From NCBI RefSeq assembly GCF_031846345.1, contig NZ_JAVRHX010000004.1, positions 62,001 to 126,000 of the forward strand: a stretch of DNA of 64,000 nt. The letters are read 5' to 3'. Made by a program: the position numbers and the translations under genes. Shown piece by piece: positions 35,069 through 44,409 of this stretch; position 1 is the first letter of the stretch, and every line of letters begins with the position of its first letter. Below the pieces are notes generated by a model, which saw only the letters and a list, made by a program, of their open reading frames with translations, searched no databases and was not told the origin of the DNA. Origin of the DNA: Glaciecola petra (GTDB lineage Bacteria > Pseudomonadota > Gammaproteobacteria > Enterobacterales > Alteromonadaceae).

Positions 35069-35224
35069 ACACTTTTTGACTTAGCCAGTGCTTTTTTTTG
35101 CCTTGCTGAAAAAGCGAGCAGTTTTCCGTCTCTTGTTTCGGCTTTTTGTACACTACTGATAGTTTTTTTGGCCAAATTTGCTTACACTTGCGGCACAGAA
35201 ATAATGAAAAGATGTGACAGGTTA

Positions 35225-36103
35225 ATGACTGCCAAACTTATCGACGGTAAAAAAATTGCACAACAAGTTCGCAACGATATTGCGGTACATATTGACTCTA
35301 TCAAAGAAGCTAACAAGCGTATACCAGGGTTAGCTGTAGTGCTAGTAGGCGCTAATCCGGCTTCACAAGTTTATGTTGCCAACAAAACTAAAGCATGTGC
35401 AGAAGTTGGTTTGTTATCAAAAGAATTTAATTTATCTGCTAATACAAGCCATGAAGAATTAATAGCACTTATCGATACGCTTAATGCAGATGACGAGATT
35501 GACGGGATTTTAGTTCAATTGCCTTTGCCTGCAGGCTTAAATGCCGACGTCATATTAGAACGTATACATCCACAAAAAGATGTTGATGGTTTTCATCCGT
35601 ACAATATAGGTCGTTTAGCACAACGGATGCCAGCCTTAAGGCCATGTACACCGAAAGGTATTATAACCATGATAGACGCTACTAAGCGCCGTATCAAAGG
35701 CCTAAACGCGGTAATTGTAGGCGCCTCAAATATAGTGGGACGCCCAATGGGTCTTGAGCTCTTACTCGCTGGTTGCACCGTCACGACCTGTCATAAATTC
35801 ACCAATAATTTGCAAAGTCATGTACAAAATGCTGATTTACTAGTTGTTGCTGTCGGCAAACCTAATTTTATTCCTGGCGACTGGATAAAAGAAGGCGCCA
35901 TCGTTATCGATGTTGGCATCAATCGTTTAGAAGATGGCAGTTTAACTGGTGATGTAGAATTTAATATCGCCAAAGAGCGGGCTGATTGGATAACACCTGT
36001 ACCAGGCGGCGTCGGCCCCATGACTGTTGCAAGTTTAATTGAAAATACACTAGAAGCTTATATCGAATTTCATAGCGCTACACACCAACAAGTGTCAAAG
36101 TAA
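35225..36103 (+). CDS. folD: Bifunctional methylenetetrahydrofolate dehydrogenase/cyclohydrolase FolD
   Basis: 292 residues from ATG 35225 (MTAKLIDGKKIAQQVR), aligned with the E. coli start; the frame stays open back to a TTG at 35168. Interconverts 5,10-methylene-THF and 10-formyl-THF using NADP. YVANKTKACAEVG holds the catalytic Lys; GILVQLPLPAGL, KDVDGFHPYNIGRL and ASNIVGRPMGLELL (NADP-binding) are family signatures; PVPGGVGPMTVASL is the C-terminal signature. Followed nine bases later by the DUF1415 gene. Confidence 0.97.
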   Translation: MTAKLIDGKKIAQQVRNDIAVHIDSIKEANKRIPGLAVVLVGANPASQVYVANKTKACAEVGLLSKEFNLSANTSHEELIALIDTLNADDEIDGILVQLPLPAGLNADVILERIHPQKDVDGFHPYNIGRLAQRMPALRPCTPKGIITMIDATKRRIKGLNAVIVGASNIVGRPMGLELLLAGCTVTTCHKFTNNLQSHVQNADLLVVAVGKPNFIPGDWIKEGAIVIDVGINRLEDGSLTGDVEFNIAKERADWITPVPGGVGPMTVASLIENTLEAYIEFHSATHQQVSK

Positions 36104-36112
36104 GTAGCCCAT

Positions 36113-36628
36113 ATGTTAGAAAACAAAATATGGCGTTGGCTTGACGAAGTAGTAATAGGCGAGCAACTTTGTCCTTTTGCTAAAAAACCAAGACATCAAG
36201 ACAAAATTTTTCTATATGTAAGTAAAGCGAAAAGCCATGAAACCACACTGGAGATTGTCGCAGAGCAACTAAGTTATTTAACTAACAACCCGGATATTGA
36301 CACAACATTGCTTGCGCTCGAACATGGTTATGAAGATTTTTTTCACTACTTAGATTTAGTCGACGCAGCACAAGCATTGCTTGAAGAACTTGGCTTTGAA
36401 GGCATTTTTCAATTAGCAAGCTTTCACCCCAAATATGTGTTTGATGCAGAACCTACAAACAGTAATAGCCATTTTACTAACAGGTCGCCCTGCCCGATTA
36501 TTCACATTCTTCGAGAACAAGATATTACCAAAGCTCTAGCAACGACAGCATCACCAGAAGCCATTCCAGAACGTAATATTGCACATACCGAAAAACTTGG
36601 TGCTGACTTTTTTAAAAAATATCTCTGA
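36113..36628 (+). CDS. DUF1415 family protein
   Basis: 171 residues, full length for the family. It contains the conserved N-terminal WLDEVVIGEQLCPFAKK and the later QLASFHPKYVFD and NRSPCPIIHILRE. Function unknown; soluble, with Cys-Pro and His residues that look conserved. Nine bases after folD, probably the same transcript. Confidence 0.88.
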   Translation: MLENKIWRWLDEVVIGEQLCPFAKKPRHQDKIFLYVSKAKSHETTLEIVAEQLSYLTNNPDIDTTLLALEHGYEDFFHYLDLVDAAQALLEELGFEGIFQLASFHPKYVFDAEPTNSNSHFTNRSPCPIIHILREQDITKALATTASPEAIPERNIAHTEKLGADFFKKYL

Positions 36629-36664
36629 TAAGTTATATTAGTTATACAAGCGTATCAAGATGGT

Positions 36665-37153
36665 TTGACAGGTATTAATAACCGCCGCGGCGCGATCGGT
36701 TCACTAGAAAGCTATTTGCAAAACGAAAGTAATGCAAATAATGCAATTGCTTTACTAATGATTGATATTGATAAATTTAAGCAGATAAATGATACCCATG
36801 GGCATTTAATAGGAGATAAGTGTTTAATCGTTCTGGCAGATTGTATTAGTAAAGTGGTGAGAGATAAACTCGATATAGTGGCTAGGTATGGAGGTGAGGA
36901 GTTTTTAATTGTGCTGACTGATATCAAACGTGAACATGTCGCTCCAATTGCTGAGAAAATACGTGCCAGTGTCGAACAAATTGAAGTTGTCACTGAAGAG
37001 GGTAAGCCTGTACCCCTTAAAGTCATAATTGGTTGGCAGCATGAGCCGTTGAGTGCTTCAACCAATACAGAAGCATTAATAAAAAGCGCTGACCAAGCAT
37101 TGTATGTTGGTAAAAATAATGGCAGAAATCAGGTCGTTGAATCACAGCCTTAA
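36665..37153 (+). CDS. Stand-alone GGDEF domain, N-terminally truncated (possible gene remnant)
   Basis: About 162 residues, nothing but a diguanylate cyclase domain: LTGINNRRGAI, MIDIDKFKQINDTHGHLIGD, RYGGEEFLIVL and ADQALYVGKNNGRNQV. The active-site GGEEF is intact, but the position of the inhibitory I-site reads DKLD rather than RxxD. The frame is open only from just after the DUF1415 stop (TAA at 36629) and has no ATG or GTG before the domain; the only start is TTG 36665, inside the conserved first motif. No sensor or membrane part exists. It looks like the 3' end of a larger gene left after a deletion, though the domain itself could still be made. Confidence 0.65.
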   Translation: MTGINNRRGAIGSLESYLQNESNANNAIALLMIDIDKFKQINDTHGHLIGDKCLIVLADCISKVVRDKLDIVARYGGEEFLIVLTDIKREHVAPIAEKIRASVEQIEVVTEEGKPVPLKVIIGWQHEPLSASTNTEALIKSADQALYVGKNNGRNQVVESQP

Positions 37154-37161
37154 ACAGGCCT

Positions 37162-38274
37162 TTATTGAGATGGCGCTATAAAATCTGATCTTATTTTCAA
37201 TAATGCTTGTGCTTGATTTGCCGAAATCTGATAAATCCAATTATTTAGGTGGGCATATTCGCCTTCAGCATTAAATCTTGCATAATATCGTGCGGAAGAC
37301 TGCGATTTACTATCTTGGTTGTCTGTATCGTTCTTTGCTGTAGCAATCCGCACTCCGTGTGTTTGCCCTAATTGAGTAGTAACTTGCAAAATGAGCACTA
37401 GTTCAAAGTTATCCCATACTGCTTTGGTGTATGGCAAAAGGGACTCAAATTGAAGCGTATTAAGAGTGTTCGCATATTCAGCCAGCACATTGCTATATTT
37501 TAAAGCCTCACCTTGTTGCAGGTTTACCAAGCTAGTGTCGCCTGCATTGACGTCAATTTGCCATTGATTTGGACCTTCTCTTCGTATTTTTAAAATATCA
37601 TTCAGACTAAGATCCAATAACTGTTGTTCTAGCCAGGCAAACTTATTTGTCGGTAGAGAGAATTGTTGATCAACTAAGTACATTTGTTGACTGTTTGCAA
37701 AACGAACATACTGCCCTTTAATTCGTTCTGCTTGCTTCCCAATAACAAGGGATATTGTCTTATTAGGTTCTGCAAAACGCAAAGTAAGTAATGTTCCGAT
37801 ACCACTATCTTGTGTCATAATATCTTGAGGAGTGGAGAATGGGTCTTGAGTAGTTGTAGGGTCGAGTAAACTCAAATTAACTTGATGTTCTGCTCGCGCA
37901 CTCTTTGGTTCAATAATTTTTGTTTGCAGCAATGACCGAACGAGCGCCGCAACACGCTCCTTTATTATTGGATACTCAAGAAGCTCCAAACGCTTTGATT
38001 CCGGTTGTATCAATGTATTAAGGTGAGCACTTGTTATTTTGCCTTCATCACTGGAGATATCACTCAGATTAGTCATTAACAACACACCCCTAGCGTTGAT
38101 TAATTCGATACTTAGCGGGATAGGAGTAGTGTTACTCAGTAACTTGTCTTCAAGCAATAAAGCACCTGACTTACTAGATGATGCTCGCTTAAGGTCTTCT
38201 TGGTCATGTATAAAAAATGCAATTGCACCTAAAACGACCAATATTAATAATAAAAAACTAACGTGTTTTTGCAT
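37162..38274 (-). CDS. DUF4340 domain-containing protein of a Gld-like ABC system
   Basis: 370 residues with one N-terminal membrane anchor (about 5-22, VSFLLLILVVLGAIAFF) and a large extracytoplasmic part with the DUF4340 pattern (LTLRFAEPNKTISLVIGKQ, GQYVRFANSQQMYLVDQQF). Last gene of a four-gene minus-strand operon with the GldG-, GldF- and GldA-like genes, 40 bases after the GldG-like stop. DUF4340 proteins are regular partners of this transporter type. Role unknown. Confidence 0.8.
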   Translation of the reverse strand: MQKHVSFLLLILVVLGAIAFFIHDQEDLKRASSSKSGALLLEDKLLSNTTPIPLSIELINARGVLLMTNLSDISSDEGKITSAHLNTLIQPESKRLELLEYPIIKERVAALVRSLLQTKIIEPKSARAEHQVNLSLLDPTTTQDPFSTPQDIMTQDSGIGTLLTLRFAEPNKTISLVIGKQAERIKGQYVRFANSQQMYLVDQQFSLPTNKFAWLEQQLLDLSLNDILKIRREGPNQWQIDVNAGDTSLVNLQQGEALKYSNVLAEYANTLNTLQFESLLPYTKAVWDNFELVLILQVTTQLGQTHGVRIATAKNDTDNQDSKSQSSARYYARFNAEGEYAHLNNWIYQISANQAQALLKIRSDFIAPSQ

Positions 38275-38314
38275 GTTTCATAAACTCTAATTTTCAAACA
38301 ACTCAACGCAGTTG

Positions 38315-40165
38315 TTAATCAACTTCGGCGCATATAGGGGGTGATTTCCTGCGGACTAACTTTACAAATATGAACAAGAAAAATACGATTATTAACGGCA
38401 ACAAAACGATATTAATAATTTTCAACCAATTACCCAAAAAATTAATATCTTTATTCAATTGAAATTGCACATCGCGAAGTGACTTTCTAATCTCAATTTT
38501 TTGTTGCGTAAATTGCTCTATTGCCTGCTCTTGCTCGGTTGAAAAAGTCACACTGTCAAACTGACTCTGTATTTGGGTCAATTGCGCTTCAGTTTGCTCT
38601 AATTGCGATTGCAAACGTTGCTCTTGCTCTCTAAATCGTTCCTCTGCTTGCGCTTTAAGTTCTTGTACTTTTTCGAAAGGACGAGCATACGTACCTCGGC
38701 TACGAATACCTATTAAGCCCTCGCTCCCACCTAAGTTTTCTAGCATATTGATGAGCATATCGCCGTTATTTGCAAAGGGAGAAAATACTGTTTGACCAAA
38801 AAAATTACTTTGCTGCACCCAAAAACGGTCGGCCGTAATATCAACATCGGCGAAGACTACTAAATTTAGCTGATTTGTAGACGCAATAAAGTTCTGGTTT
38901 TTCATATTAGCGTCAGTGAGTTCAAGCTCAGTAAAGTGCGAGTTTGCCTGTCCTGAGTACCTCGCGGCTAATACTCTAGCCGTGTTTTTATTCTCAAAAA
39001 GCTTACCATAGTCTTTTGCATTTCTAACAGATATATATTCTTCTGCATCTACCAATCCACTTTCTTTTGAAGACAATAAAAGTGGACTTTGTCTAACCTT
39101 ACTGTTTGGTTTCTTTTGCAAATACCCAAAAGAGGCGCCATTGATACTGTCTAAATCGGCTGTTGTAATATCTTGGTCGTTAATTTGTTCTTTTGTGAGT
39201 CCCAAATATCCAAGATGGCGCACAATATTGCCTTGGTTGTCGCGAATTTCCAAGCCTGTTTTACCGTCAAGCACAGCCTTGTTTGTATGACTCACAATAC
39301 CGTAACTTTCTAGCAATGGTAAAGATGATTGATTCACCCCTTGTGTGCCCATCATAGCAAGTTCATCTGATTCAAAATGCGGATCTACAAGCACCATGGT
39401 TTTGCCACCCGACATCAAATATTGGTCGATAGAATAAAGCAGTGGTTGCGATAAATTTTGAGGATGCAATAGCATCAACACTTCGGTATTTTCTGGGACT
39501 TCACTTGCCGAATTGCTCAATAATTCGACTTCAAAAAATTCCTGCAATTGCTGATATAACACATTCGCTTGAGTCATCTGGCCAGTCATCGGGTTTTGCC
39601 CGCCCGCTAAATTGATGTCGGTGATAAGCGTTAATTGGACCGGTTCGCTTAAACTTAATTGATAAACTAAATTACTAATGTCATATTCTAAAAATGACTC
39701 TTTTTGAGGGTCAAAAAAGCCAATAACTTTAACGTCGTCGATTGAATTAGTGCCCGCTAAGCCAAAATAAATCGTATCTTGTGCAGCACCTGCAGATGCA
39801 CCACTTAGACCAAATGTCGCGGCTTTATCTTCAGCTTCCGAAAACGGCTGAGGATCAATAATCTCTAAGCTGATTTTTCCATCTGAAATGCGCTCGTATT
39901 CCTCGAGCATACTTTTTACGCGGGCCGCATAATCTCTTATTCTCGTCATTCCAGTCGAATTAGTATCTGAAAAGAAAAAATAAAGATTAACTGGCTCTTC
40001 AATTTCACTAAGTAAGGTCTTGGTACCCAGAGACAACGAATACACTTTTTGTTCGGTTAGGTCTAAACCTATTCCTTTAAAAACACTGTTATTGATATAA
40101 ACAGCTAGTATAAATATACAAGCGACAATACATAAGCTAAACATGTGAGAAAAAGTCTTAAACAT
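38315..40165 (-). CDS. GldG-like ABC transporter auxiliary protein
   Basis: 616 residues. N-terminal membrane helix (about 9-28), a GldG-type extracytoplasmic domain (LDLTEQKVYSLSLGTKTLL, PVNLYFFFSD, PQNLSQPLLYSIDQYLMSGG, VLVDPHFE), a glutamine-rich coiled coil near residues 505-580 (LEQTEAQLTQIQSQF), and a C-terminal membrane helix. In Bacteroidetes GldG works with GldA and GldF in gliding. Here the operon is likely an export or envelope system of unknown substrate. Two bases from the permease gene. Confidence 0.82.
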   Translation of the reverse strand: MFKTFSHMFSLCIVACIFILAVYINNSVFKGIGLDLTEQKVYSLSLGTKTLLSEIEEPVNLYFFFSDTNSTGMTRIRDYAARVKSMLEEYERISDGKISLEIIDPQPFSEAEDKAATFGLSGASAGAAQDTIYFGLAGTNSIDDVKVIGFFDPQKESFLEYDISNLVYQLSLSEPVQLTLITDINLAGGQNPMTGQMTQANVLYQQLQEFFEVELLSNSASEVPENTEVLMLLHPQNLSQPLLYSIDQYLMSGGKTMVLVDPHFESDELAMMGTQGVNQSSLPLLESYGIVSHTNKAVLDGKTGLEIRDNQGNIVRHLGYLGLTKEQINDQDITTADLDSINGASFGYLQKKPNSKVRQSPLLLSSKESGLVDAEEYISVRNAKDYGKLFENKNTARVLAARYSGQANSHFTELELTDANMKNQNFIASTNQLNLVVFADVDITADRFWVQQSNFFGQTVFSPFANNGDMLINMLENLGGSEGLIGIRSRGTYARPFEKVQELKAQAEERFREQEQRLQSQLEQTEAQLTQIQSQFDSVTFSTEQEQAIEQFTQQKIEIRKSLRDVQFQLNKDINFLGNWLKIINIVLLPLIIVFFLFIFVKLVRRKSPPICAEVD

Positions 40166-40167
40166 AA

Positions 40168-40902
40168 TTAATTCGCCTTTTTCTGACTAATAATGAGATA
40201 ACTAGCGTACAACCAAGCGCAGATGCTAAGTACATAAAACAAAACATCTTCGAGGGATAGCACGCCTTTCGCCATGTTTTCAAAATGACTTAAAAAACTC
40301 AAGGCAGATATCGTATCAAGCACCGCATTAGACGCCCAAGACTGAAACAAAGTGGTTATTATCGCAGAGCCGGCTAGTACTAGCATGAAACTAAACACTG
40401 CCGCCAAGATAAAGGCAACCACTTGATTTCTAGTAGTCGCTGACATGCATTGCCCGACCGCTAAAAAAGCGCCCGACATCAACCAAGACCCAATATAAGC
40501 AGCCGCAATGATACCGTTGTCTGGATCTCCTAAAAAATTAACACTAAGCCATAAACCACCGGTTAACATAAGACATAAGCCCAAAATTGCCCATGCCGCG
40601 AAAAACTTACCCAGCACTATTTGCATGGTATTCACGGGCAATGTCATTAGCAATTCAATACTCCCAGTTTTTCGTTCTTCAGACCAAGTTCGCATAGCAA
40701 TAGCAGGCACCAGGAATAAATATAGCCAAGGATGGAAATTGAAAAAACTCAATAAATCGGCTTGACCACGTTCGTAAAAACCTCCAAACATAAACGTAAA
40801 CACACCTGACATAACTAAGAATATTAAAATGAAAATATACGCGACAGGCGTTGCGAAAAAACTAGCAAATTCCCGTTTGAATATTGTCCATACTACACTC
40901 AC
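40168..40902 (-). CDS. ABC transporter permease, GldF-like
   Basis: 244 residues with about six membrane segments. Starts WTIFKREFASFFATPVAYIF, with MRTWSEERKTGSIELLMTLP in the first cytosolic loop, the standard signature of ABC-2 permeases of the NosY/GldF type. Its start overlaps the ATPase gene by 4 bases. Confidence 0.87.
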   Translation of the reverse strand: MSVVWTIFKREFASFFATPVAYIFILIFLVMSGVFTFMFGGFYERGQADLLSFFNFHPWLYLFLVPAIAMRTWSEERKTGSIELLMTLPVNTMQIVLGKFFAAWAILGLCLMLTGGLWLSVNFLGDPDNGIIAAAYIGSWLMSGAFLAVGQCMSATTRNQVVAFILAAVFSFMLVLAGSAIITTLFQSWASNAVLDTISALSFLSHFENMAKGVLSLEDVLFYVLSICAWLYASYLIISQKKAN

Positions 40903-41834
40903 AATACCTCTCCTTGACTAGTTTGTGTAATTTCTCTAAATACATCGTCAAGTCTACCTTGCTCTGGAAAAATCATATCAACAGGTAGTTTCACTTCTTG
41001 AACATGTGCAGAGACTTGACTAAGAATTGTTTTACCTGGCTCAGGAAATATAGTGACACGTTGTGTTTCTTTGTTATGTTTAATGTCAATAACACCGTCA
41101 ATTTCAAGCAAGCCGCTAATATCGGACAAGTAGCTCAATTTAATGGTCACAGCATTGTGGTAAGCAGATCTTTTTTGCAGTTCCTCTGGTGTTCCATCAA
41201 ATTTTAATTTGCCCTGCGCAATGATAATGGCTCTATTGCACACCGCGGTCACTTCTTCAAGAATGTGCGTAGAAATAATCACTATTTTGTCTTTGGACAG
41301 ATTTTTTATTAATTTACGTACTTGATGCTTCTGATTAGGATCCAAACCGTCCGTCGGCTCATCTAAAATGAGTATATCTGGATCATGGATAATAGCTTGA
41401 GCGAGCCCTACTCTTCGCTTGAATCCTTTTGAAAGCGTATCAATGCTTGTGTCCATCACTTCATTTAACGCAACTTGTTCACTGACGTAAGCAATTCTCT
41501 GTTGAGCCCTTGCCTTTGGTATTTTCCTTACTTGCGTGATAAATTTCAAGAACTGATAAACTGTCATGTCGCCATAAGCAGGCGCACCTTCTGGCAAATA
41601 GCCAATTTTCTGTTGGATAGCTTTTGTATGGGTTTTGATATCTTGCCCAGCTATTTTTATAGCACCGGAACTTGGCGTCAAAAATCCAGTCAGCATCTTC
41701 ATTGTAGTGGATTTTCCGGCACCATTTGGCCCCAAAAACCCCACTACATCACCTGGTTTCACTTCAAAAGATAAATCATCTACCACGACTTGCTTGCCAA
41801 AATCGCGCTTAAGATTACTAACCGAAATCATCAT
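40899..41834 (-). CDS. ABC transporter ATP-binding protein, GldA-like
   Basis: 311 residues. Walker A GPNGAGKSTTMK, Q-loop in IGYLPEGAPAY, signature LSKGFKRRVGLAQA, Walker B ILILDEPTDGLDP and the switch His in STHILEE. A C-terminal extension of about 90 residues matches the ABC-2 exporter subfamily. First gene of the operon. Confidence 0.92.
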   Translation of the reverse strand: MMISVSNLKRDFGKQVVVDDLSFEVKPGDVVGFLGPNGAGKSTTMKMLTGFLTPSSGAIKIAGQDIKTHTKAIQQKIGYLPEGAPAYGDMTVYQFLKFITQVRKIPKARAQQRIAYVSEQVALNEVMDTSIDTLSKGFKRRVGLAQAIIHDPDILILDEPTDGLDPNQKHQVRKLIKNLSKDKIVIISTHILEEVTAVCNRAIIIAQGKLKFDGTPEELQKRSAYHNAVTIKLSYLSDISGLLEIDGVIDIKHNKETQRVTIFPEPGKTILSQVSAHVQEVKLPVDMIFPEQGRLDDVFREITQTSQGEVL

Positions 41835-42004
41835 TGTCCTTTACTGATATATTCTTCCGTAAATAATTGGGATAATTATCGCACATTTCAATATTTAACA
41901 TAAACAATTTGCATGTTTTTCATCATCAATTTTATAAAATGCTAAACTCAAGATAAATGTCATTGGATACTCATAATCCATACACACCATAAAGGAAAAT
42001 TATT

Positions 42005-42727
42005 TTGCAATATCAGATGCAAGCCATTGCAAACATACAGACACCATTTTCACAAAAATTTGCTATCCCTAGACAAGGCAATGGCTTGAGCATTGCAAAA
42101 GGAAAAATAAAATTTTTACCACACATTGATGTGATGCAAGCATTAGATGGTATAGATGCATTTTCACACTTGTGGATACTCTTTGTATTTCATGACAACT
42201 TAGCACAAGGATATAAAAGTAAAGTTCGGCCACCGCGTTTAGGGGGTAATAAAAAAATGGGCGTTTTTGCCACGCGTAGCACCTTTAGACCTAATGCAAT
42301 TGGCATGTCATTGGTGAAAAATTTAGGGTTTGAAGATAAGGAATTGCATGTTAGCGGCGTTGATTTGTTAAATAATACACCCATACTCGATATCAAACCC
42401 TATTTACCGTATGCAGATATCGAGAATACAGCACAAGCGGGTTATGCTGAGGAAAAACCAACTACTAGTTTAAAAGTTAACTTTGCAGATAGCGTTTACG
42501 ATACGCTTGATAGACTCTCTACACAACACGCTGACTATTTACCTCTTTTAGTCAGTGTTTTAGAACAAGACCCACGTCCCGCATATAAACAACAACAGGC
42601 AGATAACAAAGTATATCACCTCGCTCTGTATAACTCAGATGTACATTGGCAAGTATTAGCTAACCAGAATAACAGCAATTCACAAGCCCCCAGCATATTA
42701 GTGACAAACATTAAAATAATAAAGTAA
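42005..42727 (+). CDS. trmO: tRNA (adenine(37)-N6)-methyltransferase TrmO (TsaA)
   Basis: 240 residues. SAM-dependent N6-methylation of t6A37 in certain tRNAs. The family signatures FSHLWILFVFHDN, VRPPRLGGNKKMGVFATRSTFRPNAIG (in two halves) and LDIKPYLPYAD are present. The C-terminal domain has VLEQDPRPAY. The start is TTG 42005, supported by AAGGA eight bases upstream; ATG 42017 is in frame but poorly spaced. Convergent with the SDR gene. Confidence 0.93.
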   Translation: MQYQMQAIANIQTPFSQKFAIPRQGNGLSIAKGKIKFLPHIDVMQALDGIDAFSHLWILFVFHDNLAQGYKSKVRPPRLGGNKKMGVFATRSTFRPNAIGMSLVKNLGFEDKELHVSGVDLLNNTPILDIKPYLPYADIENTAQAGYAEEKPTTSLKVNFADSVYDTLDRLSTQHADYLPLLVSVLEQDPRPAYKQQQADNKVYHLALYNSDVHWQVLANQNNSNSQAPSILVTNIKIIK

Positions 42728-42808
42728 TGTTAAGCCATTATTTACACGGCATAAGTATTGCTATTCTTGAGGCTGAATCTTAAATAACCGCTTTGTTACT
42801 TCTGCAGG

Positions 42809-43654
42809 TCAATAGCGCTTTTCGCCGTTGATACTTTTCCATACCAATTTATCAAACAAACGCGAAGGTAAGCGACGCAAAATAGCTATCAACCACTTCT
42901 TTTTCATCAACAAATGGAAGGTCTTTGGTTTTTCCGCAATAGCAGCATGATAAATGGTACTGGCCACTTCGTTTGCTGATATAGCTTGGGTTTCTGTGTT
43001 TTTAATATAACTTTCAAGCTTTTCAAGTACAAAAGCATATTTTGTGTCTGCGTAAATATGTTCCCGCGTCATCGCTTTTTCCCAAATGGGAGTTTTTACC
43101 GGCCCCGGTGCAACGCTCACGCAATCAATATTGAATGGCATTAGTTCTCTTCGAAAGCCGTCAGTTAAACACTCTAAAGATGCTTTACTTGCTGAATATA
43201 GGCTTGTAAACGGGCTAGTGAGTATGGAAGAAACACTACTTACATTAATAATACGAATGGGGATATCTGGGTGTTTTTCTCGTGAGGCATGCAATTGTGG
43301 TAAAGCATCTTGTATTGTCTCTAGCGCGCCAAAAACATTCACTTCAAATTGTTCACGAATATCATTTCTTGGCATGACTTCGAGTGGGCCCGAAGGCGCA
43401 ATGCCTGCGTTATTAACCAATATGGTTAAATCGTGACCATTTGCCGCAATACTGTTAATCGCATTTAGCTTTGCTTTGGCATCAGTTACATCAAAAACAA
43501 GTTCGTGGAAAAGTTCGCTAGTAGATAAAGCATTAGCATCTCCTTTTTTCCGAACGCTGCCATAAACCTGCCAGTTTGCTGTATCGAGAAAATATTTGGC
43601 AGTGGCAAAACCAATTCCAGTGGATACTCCTGTAATAAGAATAGCTGACTTCAA
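42809..43654 (-). CDS. Short-chain dehydrogenase/reductase (SDR) family oxidoreductase
   Basis: 281 residues, classical SDR: cofactor motif TGVSTGIGFATAKY, NNAG motif VNNAGIAPSG, catalytic Ser in NVSSVSS and Tyr/Lys in YSASKASLE. A C-terminal positively charged helix follows (LLMKKKWLIAILRRLPSRL). The specific substrate cannot be read. It stands alone between trmO and the operator-repeat region. Confidence 0.87.
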   Translation of the reverse strand: MKSAILITGVSTGIGFATAKYFLDTANWQVYGSVRKKGDANALSTSELFHELVFDVTDAKAKLNAINSIAANGHDLTILVNNAGIAPSGPLEVMPRNDIREQFEVNVFGALETIQDALPQLHASREKHPDIPIRIINVSSVSSILTSPFTSLYSASKASLECLTDGFRRELMPFNIDCVSVAPGPVKTPIWEKAMTREHIYADTKYAFVLEKLESYIKNTETQAISANEVASTIYHAAIAEKPKTFHLLMKKKWLIAILRRLPSRLFDKLVWKSINGEKRY

Positions 43655-43935
43655 AACGTAAGCACCTGTATTGTAAATAGAGTAAATGAGTATAAATCAA
43701 AACTCGGTAGTTGAGTCAGAAATTCCACTTTTAGAGAAACATAGGGTCTTTATATGTGAGTTATAGGGCTAAATACCACATAGTTTGATGTTGTTTAACA
43801 AGCCAAGCACCTATAACTTTCCATAGTGGAAAATTATCACTTGCCGCAATGGAAAATTATTACTTGCCATGATGGAAAGTATCGTTTATGATTTTAATAT
43901 CAAAATTTAGCGATAAATAAAAAAGGAAGCTTTGC
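43655..43935. other. Intergenic region upstream of the membrane-protein/regulator operon
   Basis: 281 bases between divergent genes. Its left part holds no recognisable feature. Its right part carries the 23-bp operator-like repeats (43818-43889) and the AAGGAAG ribosome binding site six or seven bases before ATG 43936. Confidence 0.6.
43818..43889 (+). promoter_or_regulatory. Three tandem 23-bp operator-like repeats
   Basis: Units at 43821-43843, 43844-43866 and 43867-43889 share the frame CC..N.ATGGAAAATTAT.ACTTG. The first, with flanking bases 43818-43832, is a perfect palindrome TTTCCA TAG TGGAAA; units 2 and 3 keep the TGGAAA half-site and a weaker left half (GCCGCAA, GCCATGA). A 23-base period puts the sites on nearly the same DNA face. 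They end about 46 bases before the operon start, a good place for autoregulation by the winged-helix protein encoded at 44409. Confidence 0.65.
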
Positions 43936-44409
43936 ATGAACACCATTAAGTCAGATCACAAAAAAGAGGCTATAGATGGATTACAAGCGATAGAAGAGAT
44001 TAATACCAATGTAGCCGCTAGCTATAACGGACCTGTTTGGTTCAATATCTTGCTTATCATTACTCTTTCGAGCTTGTTTTTTGCTAATAGTATGGAAAAC
44101 ATCAATGAATTTTGGAATGACATGTCTGGTTACATTCTGTTATTTCTATTTGGACTTTGTTTTATACGCTACTTGGTTTTAAAAAAGCGTGGTATTAAAT
44201 TACGCGTTTTCCCAAACACCAGCAGAGGCAAGTGGATATTTTGGGCGGTAATTCTTTTCACGGTTATAGCAATGCAGGGTGGACAAAGTTTAGTGGACGC
44301 AGGCTATACAAACGCATCCTACGCAGTAGCACTTTTATCGGCAATAGTATTTGGCACATTGCAATACAAATACCCAAGTGCGGATTTTGTAGACGCGAAG
44401 ACAAAATAA
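43936..44409 (+). CDS. Predicted four-helix inner-membrane protein, unknown function
   Basis: 157 residues. A soluble N-terminal 30 residues, then two hydrophobic segments (WFNILLIITLSSLFF, YILLFLFGLCFIRYLV), a basic loop (KKRGIKLRVF) and two more (WIFWAVILFTVIAM and a final one ending FGTLQY). No family recognised. Good AAGGAAG site upstream. Its stop codon overlaps the start of the regulator gene (TAATG), so the two are translated together. Confidence 0.75.
   Translation: MNTIKSDHKKEAIDGLQAIEEINTNVAASYNGPVWFNILLIITLSSLFFANSMENINEFWNDMSGYILLFLFGLCFIRYLVLKKRGIKLRVFPNTSRGKWIFWAVILFTVIAMQGGQSLVDAGYTNASYAVALLSAIVFGTLQYKYPSADFVDAKTK

Noticed and set aside
43821..43889. Three 23-bp repeats considered as a CRISPR array
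   Set aside because: The units are directly contiguous with no spacers, contain a regulator-type palindrome and lie in a promoter region.
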